NCBI GenBank assembly: GCA_004020365.1
Contig: SAQR01000006.1
Coordinates: forward strand, 146,990 to 209,629
From: Mesorhizobium sp.
GTDB taxonomy: Bacteria > Pseudomonadota > Alphaproteobacteria > Rhizobiales > Rhizobiaceae
Reading direction: 5' to 3'
DNA: 62,640 bases
The position numbers and the translations under genes were made by a program. Below the pieces are notes generated by a model. The model saw only the letters and a list, made by a program, of their open reading frames with translations, was not told where the DNA came from and searched no databases. Below are positions 28,630-36,841 of this stretch, in pieces. Each line of letters begins with the position of its first letter. The first letter of the stretch is position 1.

Positions 28630-30144
28630 ATGATGACTTCGAGACCTTCGATCGCCTTTGCCAAGTTCGCAGTGCCCAAAAAAGGCAGCGTTTTCGTGCT
28701 GGCGGCCAACGATGGCGGTCTCGGCGACGCGGCAAAGGCTTGCGATCCGGCAAAGACCCTGGAGCGGGCGTTTCCGGTGGCCGACTTTTCCGGCAAGTTC
28801 GCCGGCATGGTTGAAGTGTTGGCGCCGGAGGGCACATCGCTCGACCGGCTGGTGGCGGTCGGCGCCGGCAAGGTCTCGGGGCTCGACGACTATGCCTGGC
28901 TCAAGCTTGGCGGCACCATCGCTGCATCCTTGCGTAAGGCGACGGAGGTGGCGGTCATGCTCGATCTGCCGGGTGCTGACGTCGGCGGCAGGCAAGCGGC
29001 ACAGATTGCCGCGGGCATTCTCCTGCGCAGCTATGCTTTCGACAAGTACAAGACGAAAAAGGACAATGGCGACGGCCAGCGCGACGGCAACAAGGCCGAG
29101 CCCAAAAAGCCGGTCAAGGTGACCATCCACACCGCCGACCCGGCGGCGGCGAAAAAGACCTTCGCCGACGAGGTGGCGGTGATCGACGGCGTGCTCCTGG
29201 CGCGCGATCTGGTCAACGAACCGGCCAATATACTGGGGCCGGTGGAATTCGCCGCGCGCGTCAACGAGTTGGAAGGGCTCGGCGTCTCGGTCGAGATCCT
29301 GGTCGAGAAGGACATGAAGAAGCTCGGCATGGGCGCGCTGCTCGGCGTCGCACAAGGCTCGCCGCGTGGGGCGCGCCTGGCCGTCATGCGGTGGAACGGC
29401 GGCAAGGCCAAGGACAGCCCGATTGCCTTCGTCGGCAAAGGCGTCACTTTCGACACCGGCGGCAATTCGATAAAGACGGCCTCCGGCATGGAGGACATGA
29501 AGGGCGACATGGGCGGCGCGGCCGCGGTGACCGGGCTGATGCACGCGCTGGCCGCGCGCAAGGCCAAGGCCAATGTCGTCGGCATAATCGGGCTGGTGGA
29601 AAATGCCGTCGACGGCCATGCGCAGCGCCCCGGCGACATCGTCACTTCGATGTCGGGCCAGACGATCGAGGTGCTCAACACCGACGCCGAGGGCCGCCTC
29701 GTCCTGGCCGATGCGCTGTGGTACTGTAGCGATCGCTTCCAGCCGAAATTCATGGTCAATCTGGCGACGCTGACCGGCGCCACCATGGTCGCGCTCGGCC
29801 AGCACTATGCCGGGCTGTTCTCCAACAATGACGAATTGGCGAACAGGCTGACGAGCGCCGGGCAGGCGACGCAGGAACGAGTGTGGCGGATGCCGCTCGG
29901 CACCGAATACGACAAGCTGATCGATTCGAAAAATGCCGACATGAAGAACATCGGCGGCCGCTATGGCGGCGCCATCATCGCGGCGCAGTTCCTGCAGCGC
30001 TTCGTCAGGGATACACCCTGGGCGCATCTCGACATCGCCGGCACCGCGATGGGCGCGCCGTCCAGCGAGATCAACCAGTCATGGGCCTCAGGCTTCGGCG
30101 TCAGGCTGCTCGACCGGCTGGTGCGCGACAACTACGAGGAGTGA
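28630..30144 (+). CDS. pepA: Leucyl aminopeptidase (M17)
   Basis: This cytosolic metallo-aminopeptidase removes N-terminal residues and in some bacteria also binds DNA. The 504-residue protein has the M17 N-terminal macrodomain-like part and the catalytic domain with metal and active-site residues in [30 protein letters not shown] and the signature [15 protein letters not shown] second ATG directly follows the first (28633). It is transcribed away from lptF and leads to holC, 19 bp downstream. Confidence 0.97.
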   Translation: MMTSRPSIAFAKFAVPKKGSVFVLAANDGGLGDAAKACDPAKTLERAFPVADFSGKFAGMVEVLAPEGTSLDRLVAVGAGKVSGLDDYAWLKLGGTIAASLRKATEVAVMLDLPGADVGGRQAAQIAAGILLRSYAFDKYKTKKDNGDGQRDGNKAEPKKPVKVTIHTADPAAAKKTFADEVAVIDGVLLARDLVNEPANILGPVEFAARVNELEGLGVSVEILVEKDMKKLGMGALLGVAQGSPRGARLAVMRWNGGKAKDSPIAFVGKGVTFDTGGNSIKTASGMEDMKGDMGGAAAVTGLMHALAARKAKANVVGIIGLVENAVDGHAQRPGDIVTSMSGQTIEVLNTDAEGRLVLADALWYCSDRFQPKFMVNLATLTGATMVALGQHYAGLFSNNDELANRLTSAGQATQERVWRMPLGTEYDKLIDSKNADMKNIGGRYGGAIIAAQFLQRFVRDTPWAHLDIAGTAMGAPSSEINQSWASGFGVRLLDRLVRDNYEE

Positions 30145-30163
30145 GGCCTTTCAAGGCGCTATC

Positions 30164-30613
30164 ATGGCCGACGTCCTGTTCTATCACCTGACCGAATTGA
30201 CTCTGGAGGATGCGCTGCCCGGACTGCTCGAGCGCAGTGTCGATCGCGGTTGGCGCGCCGTGGTACAGACCGGCACCGAGGAGCGGCGCGACGCGCTGGA
30301 CCAGCATCTTTGGACTTTTAGGGACGATTCCTTCCTGGCGCATGCGACGGACCGCGAATCCTTTCTGGCCGAGCAGCCGATCCTTTTGACAACGGGCCAT
30401 GACAATCCGAACGAGGCGCAGATACGTTTCCTGGTCGACGGCGCGGTGCCGCCGGAGCTTACCGGTTATGAGCGCGCCGTGTTCCTGTTCGACGGCCACG
30501 ATGCGGCCCAGATGGAGGCGGCGCGCACGCACTGGAAGACGATGAAGGAAGCCGGCCACGCAGTCACCTACTGGCAGCAGACGTCAGACCGGCGCTGGGA
30601 ACGCAAAGCGTAA
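30164..30613 (+). CDS. holC: DNA polymerase III subunit chi
   Basis: HolC links the clamp loader to SSB at the replication fork. The 149-residue product starts MADVLFYHLTELTLEDALPG, has the family helix LPGLLERSVDRGWRAVVQTG and DDSFLAHA, and ends in SDRRWERKA. The pepA-holC order is widespread in alphaproteobacteria. The last 27 bases and about 20 bases beyond the stop are duplicated in diverged form at 32364-32414. Confidence 0.95.
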   Translation: MADVLFYHLTELTLEDALPGLLERSVDRGWRAVVQTGTEERRDALDQHLWTFRDDSFLAHATDRESFLAEQPILLTTGHDNPNEAQIRFLVDGAVPPELTGYERAVFLFDGHDAAQMEAARTHWKTMKEAGHAVTYWQQTSDRRWERKA

Positions 30614-30632
30614 AGCTGCCGCTTTGGCTGTC
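30587..30632 (+). repeat. Direct repeat, copy 1: holC 3' end
   Basis: This copy spans the last codons of holC, its stop codon and 19 bases beyond. It shares 20 exact bases (from GACCGGCGCTGGGAACGCA) with 32364 onward, then continues to align with small gaps to TTGGC-GTC. The copies bracket the MarR-ABM-DUF1772 cassette. Confidence 0.8.
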
Positions 30633-30891
30633 TCGATACCGCTGGCAGCCACACCCAGAATGGCGACGTAGAAGGGAACATGTACCCAGCGTGCGATGCG
30701 CTCATGCCACCTAGGCGATCGCTTGACAGGAAGCGGCTTCAGATCGAACCGCCGCCATCAGACGACGCACGGATAAAACCGACCTTGGTGGCCGGAGCCA
30801 TAGCCCTCGCTGCCTGGAAGCCGGAGCCTGGCAGAGTCAGAATCAGATTGGCGCTCAGCCAATAAATTGAGATCGCCATCGTGCGTAGCGA
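30614..30891. other. Intergenic region between convergent holC and marR-type gene
   Basis: This 278-bp stretch lies between converging genes. Apart from the duplicated holC tail at its left edge I see no feature; a 61-codon frame at 30680 has no ribosome binding site or family resemblance. Confidence 0.5.
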
Positions 30892-31380
30892 TCAGCTCTG
30901 CTCTTCAGTATTTTCTTCTCCTTCGAATTTCTTCCGCAGCGCCTTCATGACACGGCCGGCCGTTTCAAGGTCTTCGATGGGAAAACCCTCCGCGAGCCTG
31001 TTGACACGTGGGTCGTACAAACCGATCGCGGCGTCATAGGTCTGCTGTCCCTTGTCGGTCAGCACGACAAGCTGCGCACGGCGGTGATGCGGATTGGGTT
31101 CGAACCTGACGAGCCCTTCCTTCGCCAAATCGTTGACGATGCGCTGCACGTTCTGGCGGTTGGCGCCGAGATCGCGTGCGAGCCACGCGACCGGCTGCGG
31201 GCGTTCGGCTGCGACAATGGCGCCGAGGATCTGCCAGCGGGCGCTGGTCAGCCCAAGCGGAGCCACGAGCCGATCGCCCCACGTCAAAGTCAGGTTATTG
31301 ACCCTGAACAGGCCAAGAATGAGATCGGTCAAGGCTTCACCCGCCAGGGTCCGGTTAGGGGTCTTCGTCGTTTCGTTCAT
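30892..31380 (-). CDS. MarR family transcriptional regulator
   Basis: The 162-residue protein has a MarR winged helix-turn-helix: LTSARWQILGAIVAAERPQPVAWLARDLGANRQNVQRIVNDL (residues about 46-87) and the wing with NPHHRRAQLVVLTDKGQQ. MarR proteins are usually dimeric repressors that respond to phenolic or lipophilic ligands, or to oxidation. It is divergent from the ABM-like gene, and the intergenic palindrome at 31400-31417 is its likely operator, so autoregulation and control of the divergent pair are expected. The ligand is unknown. Confidence 0.92.
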   Translation of the reverse strand: MNETTKTPNRTLAGEALTDLILGLFRVNNLTLTWGDRLVAPLGLTSARWQILGAIVAAERPQPVAWLARDLGANRQNVQRIVNDLAKEGLVRFEPNPHHRRAQLVVLTDKGQQTYDAAIGLYDPRVNRLAEGFPIEDLETAGRVMKALRKKFEGEENTEEQS

Positions 31381-31399
31381 TGGTCACCATAGGATGATA

Positions 31400-31417
31400 T
31401 TGACATTATGATGTCAA
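31400..31417. promoter_or_regulatory. Probable MarR operator palindrome
   Basis: TTGACAT and ATGTCAA form a perfect 7-bp inverted repeat with spacer TATG. It lies 20 bp before the regulator start codon and 62 bp before the divergent gene, where a MarR dimer would block both promoters. Confidence 0.7.
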
Positions 31418-31478
31418 ACAGGTATGTGTGCACCATACCAGATCGACATCGCACAACCAAAATGAAAAGGAACCCATC

Positions 31479-31847
31479 ATGTCTCTTATGCGCCCACTGG
31501 ACCCTGCATTCCCTATCGAACGTCAGATCGCAATCGATGCTGCTTCCATCGTGCTCGTGAACCTGTTCACGCTCGACAAGCCGGACGAACAGACCTTTCT
31601 CCGAGCCTGGCAGGACGATGCGCTGTTCATGAAACAGCAGCCGGGTTTCATCTCGACCCAGCTTCACCGCGCGGTCGGCGAGAGCCCTACCTATCTGAAC
31701 TATGCCGTCTGGGGATCGACAGCAGACTTCCGGACTGCATTCATGAACCCGGAGTTCAGGGCGAAACTCTCAGTCTATCCGGCTTCGGCGGTCGCTTCCC
31801 CGCACCTGTTTCAAAAAGTCGGCGTGGCGGGCGTCTGCCTCGCGTAG
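31479..31847 (+). CDS. ABM/EthD-type antibiotic biosynthesis monooxygenase-like protein
   Basis: The 122-residue protein has a ferredoxin-like ABM domain: IVLVNLFTLDKPDEQTFLRA, then QPGFISTQLHRAV, and YLNYAVWGSTADFRTAF. Such small dimeric proteins include quinone-forming monooxygenases and haem-degrading enzymes; the reaction here is not known. The start MSLMRPLDPAFPIERQ follows AAAAGGA; longer readings are unlikely. It is the first gene of a two-gene unit divergent from the MarR regulator. Confidence 0.85.
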   Translation: MSLMRPLDPAFPIERQIAIDAASIVLVNLFTLDKPDEQTFLRAWQDDALFMKQQPGFISTQLHRAVGESPTYLNYAVWGSTADFRTAFMNPEFRAKLSVYPASAVASPHLFQKVGVAGVCLA

Positions 31848-31911
31848 GCGTTGGCTCAGCAAGAACTCGAAGTGATCAAAATCGAAGAAAACAAAGGCAG
31901 GAGAGATTCCG

Positions 31912-32358
31912 TTGCGACTCCTATTCAACATTCTCGCTATCTCGGGTTCGGCGATGTTCGCCGGCGTGATGCTGACGATCGGCGTAACGTTGGGCGGCTA
32001 TTGGAAGAGCCTTCCGGCTGCCGAATTCCTCGACTGGTTTAGCCAGAACGACCGGTTCATCTTAAGGGCGATCCCGCTTGTTGTCGTTCCGACCCTCATC
32101 GGCCTGATCGGTTCGATCGGGCTCGGCTGGAGCGAGGCAGGAATACGTGGACTGTGGATCGGGGCGATCGCCTGTATCGCTGCCGTTCTGGTTCTCACCA
32201 TGGCCTGGTTCCTTCCGACCAACGCGCAATTCGCCACCAAGTCGATCCCCCTGGATCAGGTGCCCGCCCGGCTAGACACCTGGCTCATGGTCCACAACGT
32301 TCGAATCCTGCTCGCCACCGTCGCGTCGGTGCTCGGGATTCTGGCAGTCGCTCGGTGA
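31912..32358 (+). CDS. DUF1772 (anthrone oxygenase-like) membrane protein, TTG start
   Basis: This 148-residue protein has four predicted membrane helices: residues about 3-25, 50-72, 80-100 and 128-147. The general pattern, with a polar segment WFLPTNAQFA before the last helix, fits the DUF1772 family, related to anthrone oxygenase-type proteins. The start is a TTG at 31912 with GGCAGGAGA close upstream. Pairing with an ABM-like protein under MarR control suggests a small redox or detoxification cassette acting on an aromatic or quinone, but this is inference. Confidence 0.8.
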   Translation: MRLLFNILAISGSAMFAGVMLTIGVTLGGYWKSLPAAEFLDWFSQNDRFILRAIPLVVVPTLIGLIGSIGLGWSEAGIRGLWIGAIACIAAVLVLTMAWFLPTNAQFATKSIPLDQVPARLDTWLMVHNVRILLATVASVLGILAVAR

Positions 32359-32363
32359 AGGCG

Positions 32364-32414
32364 GGACCGGCGCTGGGAACGCAGGGCGTAGCAAAGCCTG
32401 CCGCCTTGGCCGTC
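32364..32414 (+). repeat. Direct repeat, copy 2: holC-tail remnant
   Basis: GACCGGCGCTGGGAACGCA matches the holC 3' end at 30587 exactly, and the following bases align with two short insertions. There is no holC frame leading into it, so it is a relic of duplication or of an insertion event that brought in the cassette between the copies. Confidence 0.75.
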
Positions 32415-32460
32415 AACAACCCAGGATTGTGGCTTGGTCCCGCGGCTCGTTGAGACCGCG

Positions 32461-33183
32461 CTACAATCGAAGCCGCTCAGCCAAGTCAATGAAGTCGCTG
32501 ACCACCAGGTCCCAGGCTTGATCAGGGTGCAGATCCGTGGTCTGCGCCAACCCGTGCTCGGTCGGACGCAGGACAAAGGCTGTTCGCAATCCGCATGCCC
32601 GAGCCGCTGCAAGGTCGCCATTGTGGGCGGCCACAAGACAGATCTCATCCGGCTTCATTGCCAGCACGTCAACGGTGCGAAGATAGGCTTCCGGCGCAGG
32701 CTTGTAGGCTTGAACGACTTCGGCGCCGAGGATCGCATCCCAGGGGATGCGACTACGCTTCGCCATGTTGAGCATGAGGACGATATTGCCGTTCGAGAGC
32801 GGCGCGATGATATAGCGGGCCTTGAGCCGTGTCAGGCCGGCCACCACGTCCGGCCATGGCTCCAATCGGTGCCACGCCAGGCTCAGTTCGTCCAACTCGG
32901 ACGCTGGCACCGAAGCCGGGTCGATCCCGAATTCCGGCAAAACGGCTGCCAGATTCTCCCGATGCAGCACATCGAGCCGTGTAAAGGGCCGCCGGCCGCT
33001 GCGCACCTCCTCCATCGCTGGGGAGTAACGGCGGCGCCACGCATCAGCGAAAGCGGTAGGAGTAGCGGATCCTGCTCCATGCCGCTTCAGGAACGGCTCA
33101 GCTTCGCGAGCCACGCCGCTGCGCCAATCAACGACAGTGCCGAACACGTCGAATAGCAACGCACGTACGCCATCCAATACCAT
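32461..33183 (-). CDS. Haloacid dehalogenase type II (HAD superfamily)
   Basis: The 240-residue protein opens with the HAD motif I LLFDVFGTVVDWR, whose first aspartate is the nucleophile, has motif II PLSNGN, motif III YKPAPEAY with the lysine, and a final motif with VAAHNGDLAAARACG. This set fits L-2-haloacid dehalogenase type II, which hydrolyses 2-haloalkanoic acids to hydroxyacids. Many rhizobial members have other phosphatase-like substrates, so the natural substrate is open. The ATG at 33183 has GGAG upstream; an ATG at 33198 is also possible. Confidence 0.88.
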   Translation of the reverse strand: MVLDGVRALLFDVFGTVVDWRSGVAREAEPFLKRHGAGSATPTAFADAWRRRYSPAMEEVRSGRRPFTRLDVLHRENLAAVLPEFGIDPASVPASELDELSLAWHRLEPWPDVVAGLTRLKARYIIAPLSNGNIVLMLNMAKRSRIPWDAILGAEVVQAYKPAPEAYLRTVDVLAMKPDEICLVAAHNGDLAAARACGLRTAFVLRPTEHGLAQTTDLHPDQAWDLVVSDFIDLAERLRL

Positions 33184-33309
33184 CCCAATCGGCTCCATCG
33201 TTCGCGAACGCCCATTTCGTGAGAGACATTTGCGACAGGCAAACCATTGACCGAATGCAGGGTAAAACTATCGCAAAGCTCAGAACAATGCGAAAGGCGA
33301 CCGGCACCA

Positions 33310-33798
33310 CTATTCCAGAATGACGACGGCTTCCACCTCGAAGAGCATCGGGTCAATTGCAAGCTTGGGAACGGGAATCAGGGTCTGCGCCGGCAGCGCT
33401 TCACCGAACATTTTTCTGACGTTCTTGGTCAACACCTCAAGCTTGGACATATCGTGATCGACCACGAAGACAGTGAGCTTGGCGACCTGATCCGGCCTCG
33501 CACCGAGCGCATTGAGGGCGGTGCGCAAATTTGTGTAGGCGTGCTCAACCTGAACGGCGAAATCGGGCGACAAGGCTCCCGTGCTGTCTTGCCCGCCCTG
33601 TCCGGAGATATAGGCCACCCGCGCTCCGCGCGGCGTGATCACCGCCGTGCTGTAGCCATTCGGCGACGGGTCGTAGAGGTTTTGTGGATTGACGATGGTC
33701 AGCTTGAGATCAGTCTCATTGGCTGTCGTGGCAGTGGGAACTCCCATGGTCATGATGATTAGCCCTTCGATAAGCAGATGCTTGATTGCGCGTGACAT
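33310..33798 (-). CDS. Exported RidA family protein
   Basis: The 162-residue product starts with a signal peptide (about residues 1-27, cleavage near TTA-N), followed by a YjgF/RidA domain: YDPSPNGYSTAVI, VAYISGQGGQD, FAVQVEHAYTNLRTAL, and KLTVFVVDHD, ending PKLAIDPMLFEVEAVVI. RidA proteins deaminate reactive enamines in the cytosol; the glutamate of the C-terminal FEVEAV is retained, whereas the usual active-site arginine is not clearly present. Export is unusual for the family. The gene is divergent from a TetR regulator with two palindromes between. Confidence 0.88.
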   Translation of the reverse strand: MSRAIKHLLIEGLIIMTMGVPTATTANETDLKLTIVNPQNLYDPSPNGYSTAVITPRGARVAYISGQGGQDSTGALSPDFAVQVEHAYTNLRTALNALGARPDQVAKLTVFVVDHDMSKLEVLTKNVRKMFGEALPAQTLIPVPKLAIDPMLFEVEAVVILE

Positions 33799-33871
33799 GA
33801 TTTTCTCTTGGCTCTGCGAGGAACGTGCCCTCGCAGCCGGCATGTGAACTTTAACCCATTCGCGACTGAGG

Positions 33872-33909
33872 CTCGTACACGGTACGAGTCGGCATATAGT
33901 ACGTCGTAC
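33872..33909. promoter_or_regulatory. Two palindromic operators between ridA-like gene and tetR-type gene
   Basis: CTCGTAC and GTACGAG form a perfect inverted repeat with spacer ACG at 33872-33888. A second site GTACGTCGTAC at 33899-33909 is palindromic and shares CGTACGAG on one side. The centres are about 24 bp apart. This suits two TetR dimers controlling both divergent genes. Confidence 0.75.
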
Positions 33910-33982
33910 GAGGCAATCGTGCAAGATCGACATTCATCGCGTTGCCGGTCAAAATCGACGTTCTCGACAGCGAGGAAGACGG

Positions 33983-34672
33983 ATGGCAGCCAAACGTAGC
34001 GGCGCCCAGGGCAAACGGCCTCGGCGGATAACTGAGGGGCTCCAGCCCGTGCATGAGCCACGCAGTGAACCGCCGCTCTCTCGGGAACGTATCGTGGCGA
34101 CCGCGGTGGAACTGCTGGACGCCCAGGGAGTCGACGGATTGACGATGCGTCGGCTGGCCGATCGCCTCGGTTCGGGCGTGATGAGCCTATATTGGCACGT
34201 CGACAACAAAGAGGATGTCTTTGATCTGGCGCTCGATTCGGTGCTCGAATATCGCGGACCGCCGCAAATAGCTCAAGACTGGCGCGGTGAAGTCGTTCAT
34301 ATGCTCGAAGACTGGCGCGCCAGCATGCTGCGCCACCCTTGGTCGGCATCGCTGTTGCCGCGCCGAGCGCTCGGCCCGAACATCCTCAGTCGCTTGGAAC
34401 TGCTGAGCAAGACCTTATCCAGAGCCGGGGTTGCGGAGGCAGATGTGAACGTTGCGATATGGTCGCTCTGGAATTATGTGATGGGCGCCACCATCACCCG
34501 GGCGAGCTTCGACCTCTCGGACGACGACAGGGCCGCCGGGCACCAGCGCCTTACACGTCTCAGCGAACGCTATCCGACAATCGAACGCTCTCGTCTGCTG
34601 TTGGACAATGATTGGGACGGCGCTTTCCGGAAAGGCCTCGGCTTCCTGCTCGATGGCCTCTCTCCAAGATGA
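33983..34672 (+). CDS. TetR/AcrR family transcriptional regulator
   Basis: The 229-residue protein has a basic N-terminal arm (MAAKRSGAQGKRPRR) and a TetR helix-turn-helix at residues about 35-80: RERIVATAVELLDAQGVDGLTMRRLADRLGSGVMSLYWHVDNKEDV. The C-terminal ligand domain resembles the TetR_C class, with a leucine-rich helix bundle. Its inducer is unknown. Its most likely targets are itself and the divergent exported RidA-like gene, through the palindromes upstream. Confidence 0.92.
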   Translation: MAAKRSGAQGKRPRRITEGLQPVHEPRSEPPLSRERIVATAVELLDAQGVDGLTMRRLADRLGSGVMSLYWHVDNKEDVFDLALDSVLEYRGPPQIAQDWRGEVVHMLEDWRASMLRHPWSASLLPRRALGPNILSRLELLSKTLSRAGVAEADVNVAIWSLWNYVMGATITRASFDLSDDDRAAGHQRLTRLSERYPTIERSRLLLDNDWDGAFRKGLGFLLDGLSPR

Positions 34673-34720
34673 GGCTGAGCGGTAGCTTTGGCTGAGAGCG
34701 ACTGTCGCAAAACCCCGATT

Positions 34721-34748
34721 AAAAATCACAGTTTTGCAGCTGATTTTT
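34721..34748 (+). terminator. Probable terminator after the tetR-type gene
   Basis: AAAAATCA pairs with TGATTTTT across a 12-base loop, and the right arm ends in a T run. It is 49 bp after the TetR stop. The stem is AT-rich, so strength is uncertain. Confidence 0.5.
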
Positions 34749-34874
34749 GCAAGGTCGCAGAAGACGCCCTTTGCGGCAACGTCCAAGGTTCCGCAATGGG
34801 TGTGAGCCGAAATGCAAACTGAGACACTGCCCAGGCCACTTGACGAAAGTCCGGCGGCGCGCAAAACTGCTAAG

Positions 34875-34888
34875 ATGTCAGACCAATT
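34875..34888. promoter_or_regulatory. Candidate GntR (FadR-type) operator
   Basis: ATGTCAGACCAATT lies 17 bp before the GntR start codon. Its minus strand reads GGTCTGACAT, similar to the GGTCTGACC half-sites of FadR-subfamily regulators. Only one arm is well matched. Confidence 0.4.
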
Positions 34889-34904
34889 TTGGGCATAGGT
34901 ACCC

Positions 34905-35642
34905 ATGCGAGCGCGCGAACTGCCCGGGGCACCTGCCACGCGCGTGGCAATCGCCACGCTGCCGCCATTGGACCGCGGCAAGCAGGTGATGGAAGCGCTG
35001 GCTGACTATGTCGAGCGGGCTGCGCTAAAGAGCGGTGACCGGCTTCCGACCGAACGCGAATTGATGGCCGCGCTTTCCGTGGGGCGTTCGACGATTCGCG
35101 AGGCGATGGGGCGTTTCGAAGCGCTCGGCGTCACCGAAACCCGCAAAGGCAGCGGCACCTATCTGCTCAAGCCGATATCCGCCGGCACGATCCATTTGCC
35201 GCTGTCGCTCAATACGGCAGAGCTGCGCGACGGTCTCCTGCACACGCTGGAGGTGCGCCGCGGCATCGAGGCCGAGGCAAGCATGGTTGCGGCGCGGCGG
35301 CGGACAGTCGATGATCTGCGGACGATCGAGGAAAAACTCATCGAGATGGAGCGCGTCCATCTCGCCACCGGCACGTCGGGGCCTGAAGACCTGGCCTTTC
35401 ACCTGGCGGTCTACGATGCCACGCACAATCCGCTTTTCCGGCAGCTGCTGGGGCAGATGCGCGAAGCGTTCGAGCGCTTCTGGGATCATCCTTTCGACCG
35501 GCAGGATTTCGCGCGGCGATCGTTCCCGTATCACCGTGAGCTGTTCGATGCCATCGTCGCCGGGGACGCGGAGCTGGCGCGCGGAAAAACGCTGAAGATC
35601 CTCGAGATCGTGGAAGAGGATATCGAGGAAATGTCGAAATGA
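34905..35642 (+). CDS. GntR family regulator, FadR subfamily (FCD domain)
   Basis: The 245-residue protein has a GntR winged helix at residues about 25-95 (LKSGDRLPTERELMAALSVGRSTIREAM, GVTETRKGSGTYLL). The helical FCD ligand domain follows, with potential metal ligands in LAFHLAVYDATHNP and YHRELFDAIVAGD. FCD regulators usually sense the substrate of the adjacent catabolic operon. Its stop codon overlaps the start of the PLP-enzyme gene (ATGA), so the regulator and operon are coupled. The ATG at 34905 has a poor ribosome binding site; a later start is possible. Confidence 0.92.
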   Translation: MRARELPGAPATRVAIATLPPLDRGKQVMEALADYVERAALKSGDRLPTERELMAALSVGRSTIREAMGRFEALGVTETRKGSGTYLLKPISAGTIHLPLSLNTAELRDGLLHTLEVRRGIEAEASMVAARRRTVDDLRTIEEKLIEMERVHLATGTSGPEDLAFHLAVYDATHNPLFRQLLGQMREAFERFWDHPFDRQDFARRSFPYHRELFDAIVAGDAELARGKTLKILEIVEEDIEEMSK

Positions 35643-36814
35643 ATGGCCCGGATTTTTTCGACCAGGCCTCGCTGATCGCCGCCCATGACGAGGGCAATGC
35701 CTTCGATGCCGTCGTCCCGCCGATCGTGCAGACCTCGCTCTTCACCTTCCCGAATTATGACGAGATGCTCGAGACGTACCGCGGCGAAAAAGTGCGGCCG
35801 ACCTACACGCGAGGGTTGAACCCGACCGTGCGCATGTTTGAGGAAATGCTGGCAAAGCTGGAGGGCGCCGAGGACGCGATCGGTTTTGCAAGCGGCATGT
35901 CCGCCATCTCATCGGCAGTGCTGAGCTTCGTCGAACCGGGCGACCGCATTGTCGCGGTCAGGCATATCTACCCGGACGCGTTCAGACTGTTCGGGACGTT
36001 GCTCGCGCGCATGCGCATCGAGGTGACCTATGTCGACGGGCGCGACGAGGCAGCTGTCGCGAGCGCCCTGCCTGGCGCCAGGCTGTTCTATATGGAAAGC
36101 CCGACCAGTTGGGTCATGGAAACCCATGACATCGGTGCGCTTGCTGCGCTGGCAAAGTCCCGCGGCATCCCGACCATCATCGATAACAGCTGGGCCAGCC
36201 CTGTCTTTCAGCGGCCGCTGTCGCTCGGTGTCGACGTTGTGGTCCACTCCGCATCCAAGTATCTGGGCGGCCACAGCGATGTGGTGGCCGGCGTCGTCGC
36301 CGGCTCCAAGGAATTGATCGGCCGCATCCGCGGCGAAGCCTATCCCTATCTCGGCGGCAAGCTGTCGCCATTCGATGCCTGGCTCTTGATTCGCGGCTTG
36401 CGCACACTGCCGATCCGGATGCGCGCTCATCAGGCCTCCGGCCTCGAAATCGCACGGCGCCTGCGGGATCATCGAATCGTCGAGAGGGTCTGCCATCCAG
36501 GGTTGGCCAACCTGCTTCCCGCGGGGCTCACCGGCACGTCGGGCCTGTTCTCATTTGTCTTCCGCGACGGCATCGACATCCGCACCTTTGCCGACCGCCT
36601 CAAGCTGTTCAAGCTGGGCGTGTCGTGGGGCGGCCACGAAAGCCTCATCGTGCCCGGCGAGGTCGTGCTGCAGCAGAAGGCCCAACCCAATTCCGCGATG
36701 GCGTTCGGCGTCCATCCGCGGTCAGTGCGTCTCCATGTCGGCCTCGAGGGAACCGAGGCGCTGTGGAGTGACCTGGAAACGGCGATCGACGCCGCTTCCG
36801 AAGAAAAGACCTGA
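35639..36814 (+). CDS. PLP-dependent Cys/Met metabolism family enzyme
   Basis: The 391-residue enzyme belongs to the cystathionine gamma-synthase/beta-lyase fold. It shows YTRGLNPTVRMFEEMLAKLEGAEDAIGFASGMSAIS, the PLP aspartate in TIIDNSWASP, and the Schiff-base Lys207 in HSASKYLGGHSDVVAG. The tyrosine of the motif TYTRG is retained. It may eliminate or replace a group at the beta or gamma carbon of an amino acid; no assigned gene of methionine synthesis is nearby. It sits between a GntR regulator (4-bp overlap) and a sugar-type ABC importer (27 bp), so the transported compound is a candidate substrate or precursor. Confidence 0.9.
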   Translation: MNGPDFFDQASLIAAHDEGNAFDAVVPPIVQTSLFTFPNYDEMLETYRGEKVRPTYTRGLNPTVRMFEEMLAKLEGAEDAIGFASGMSAISSAVLSFVEPGDRIVAVRHIYPDAFRLFGTLLARMRIEVTYVDGRDEAAVASALPGARLFYMESPTSWVMETHDIGALAALAKSRGIPTIIDNSWASPVFQRPLSLGVDVVVHSASKYLGGHSDVVAGVVAGSKELIGRIRGEAYPYLGGKLSPFDAWLLIRGLRTLPIRMRAHQASGLEIARRLRDHRIVERVCHPGLANLLPAGLTGTSGLFSFVFRDGIDIRTFADRLKLFKLGVSWGGHESLIVPGEVVLQQKAQPNSAMAFGVHPRSVRLHVGLEGTEALWSDLETAIDAASEEKT

Positions 36815-36841
36815 AGCAACCAGACAAGAAGGGAACGGAAA

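Noticed and set aside
28270-30027. A 585-codon open frame on the minus strand over pepA
   Set aside because: pepA carries the M17 signature and the expected length; the antisense product is repetitive in His/Arg/Gly with no fold.
30680-30865. A 61-codon open frame after holC
   Set aside because: No ribosome binding site, no family resemblance, and it lies in the gap beside the duplicated tail.
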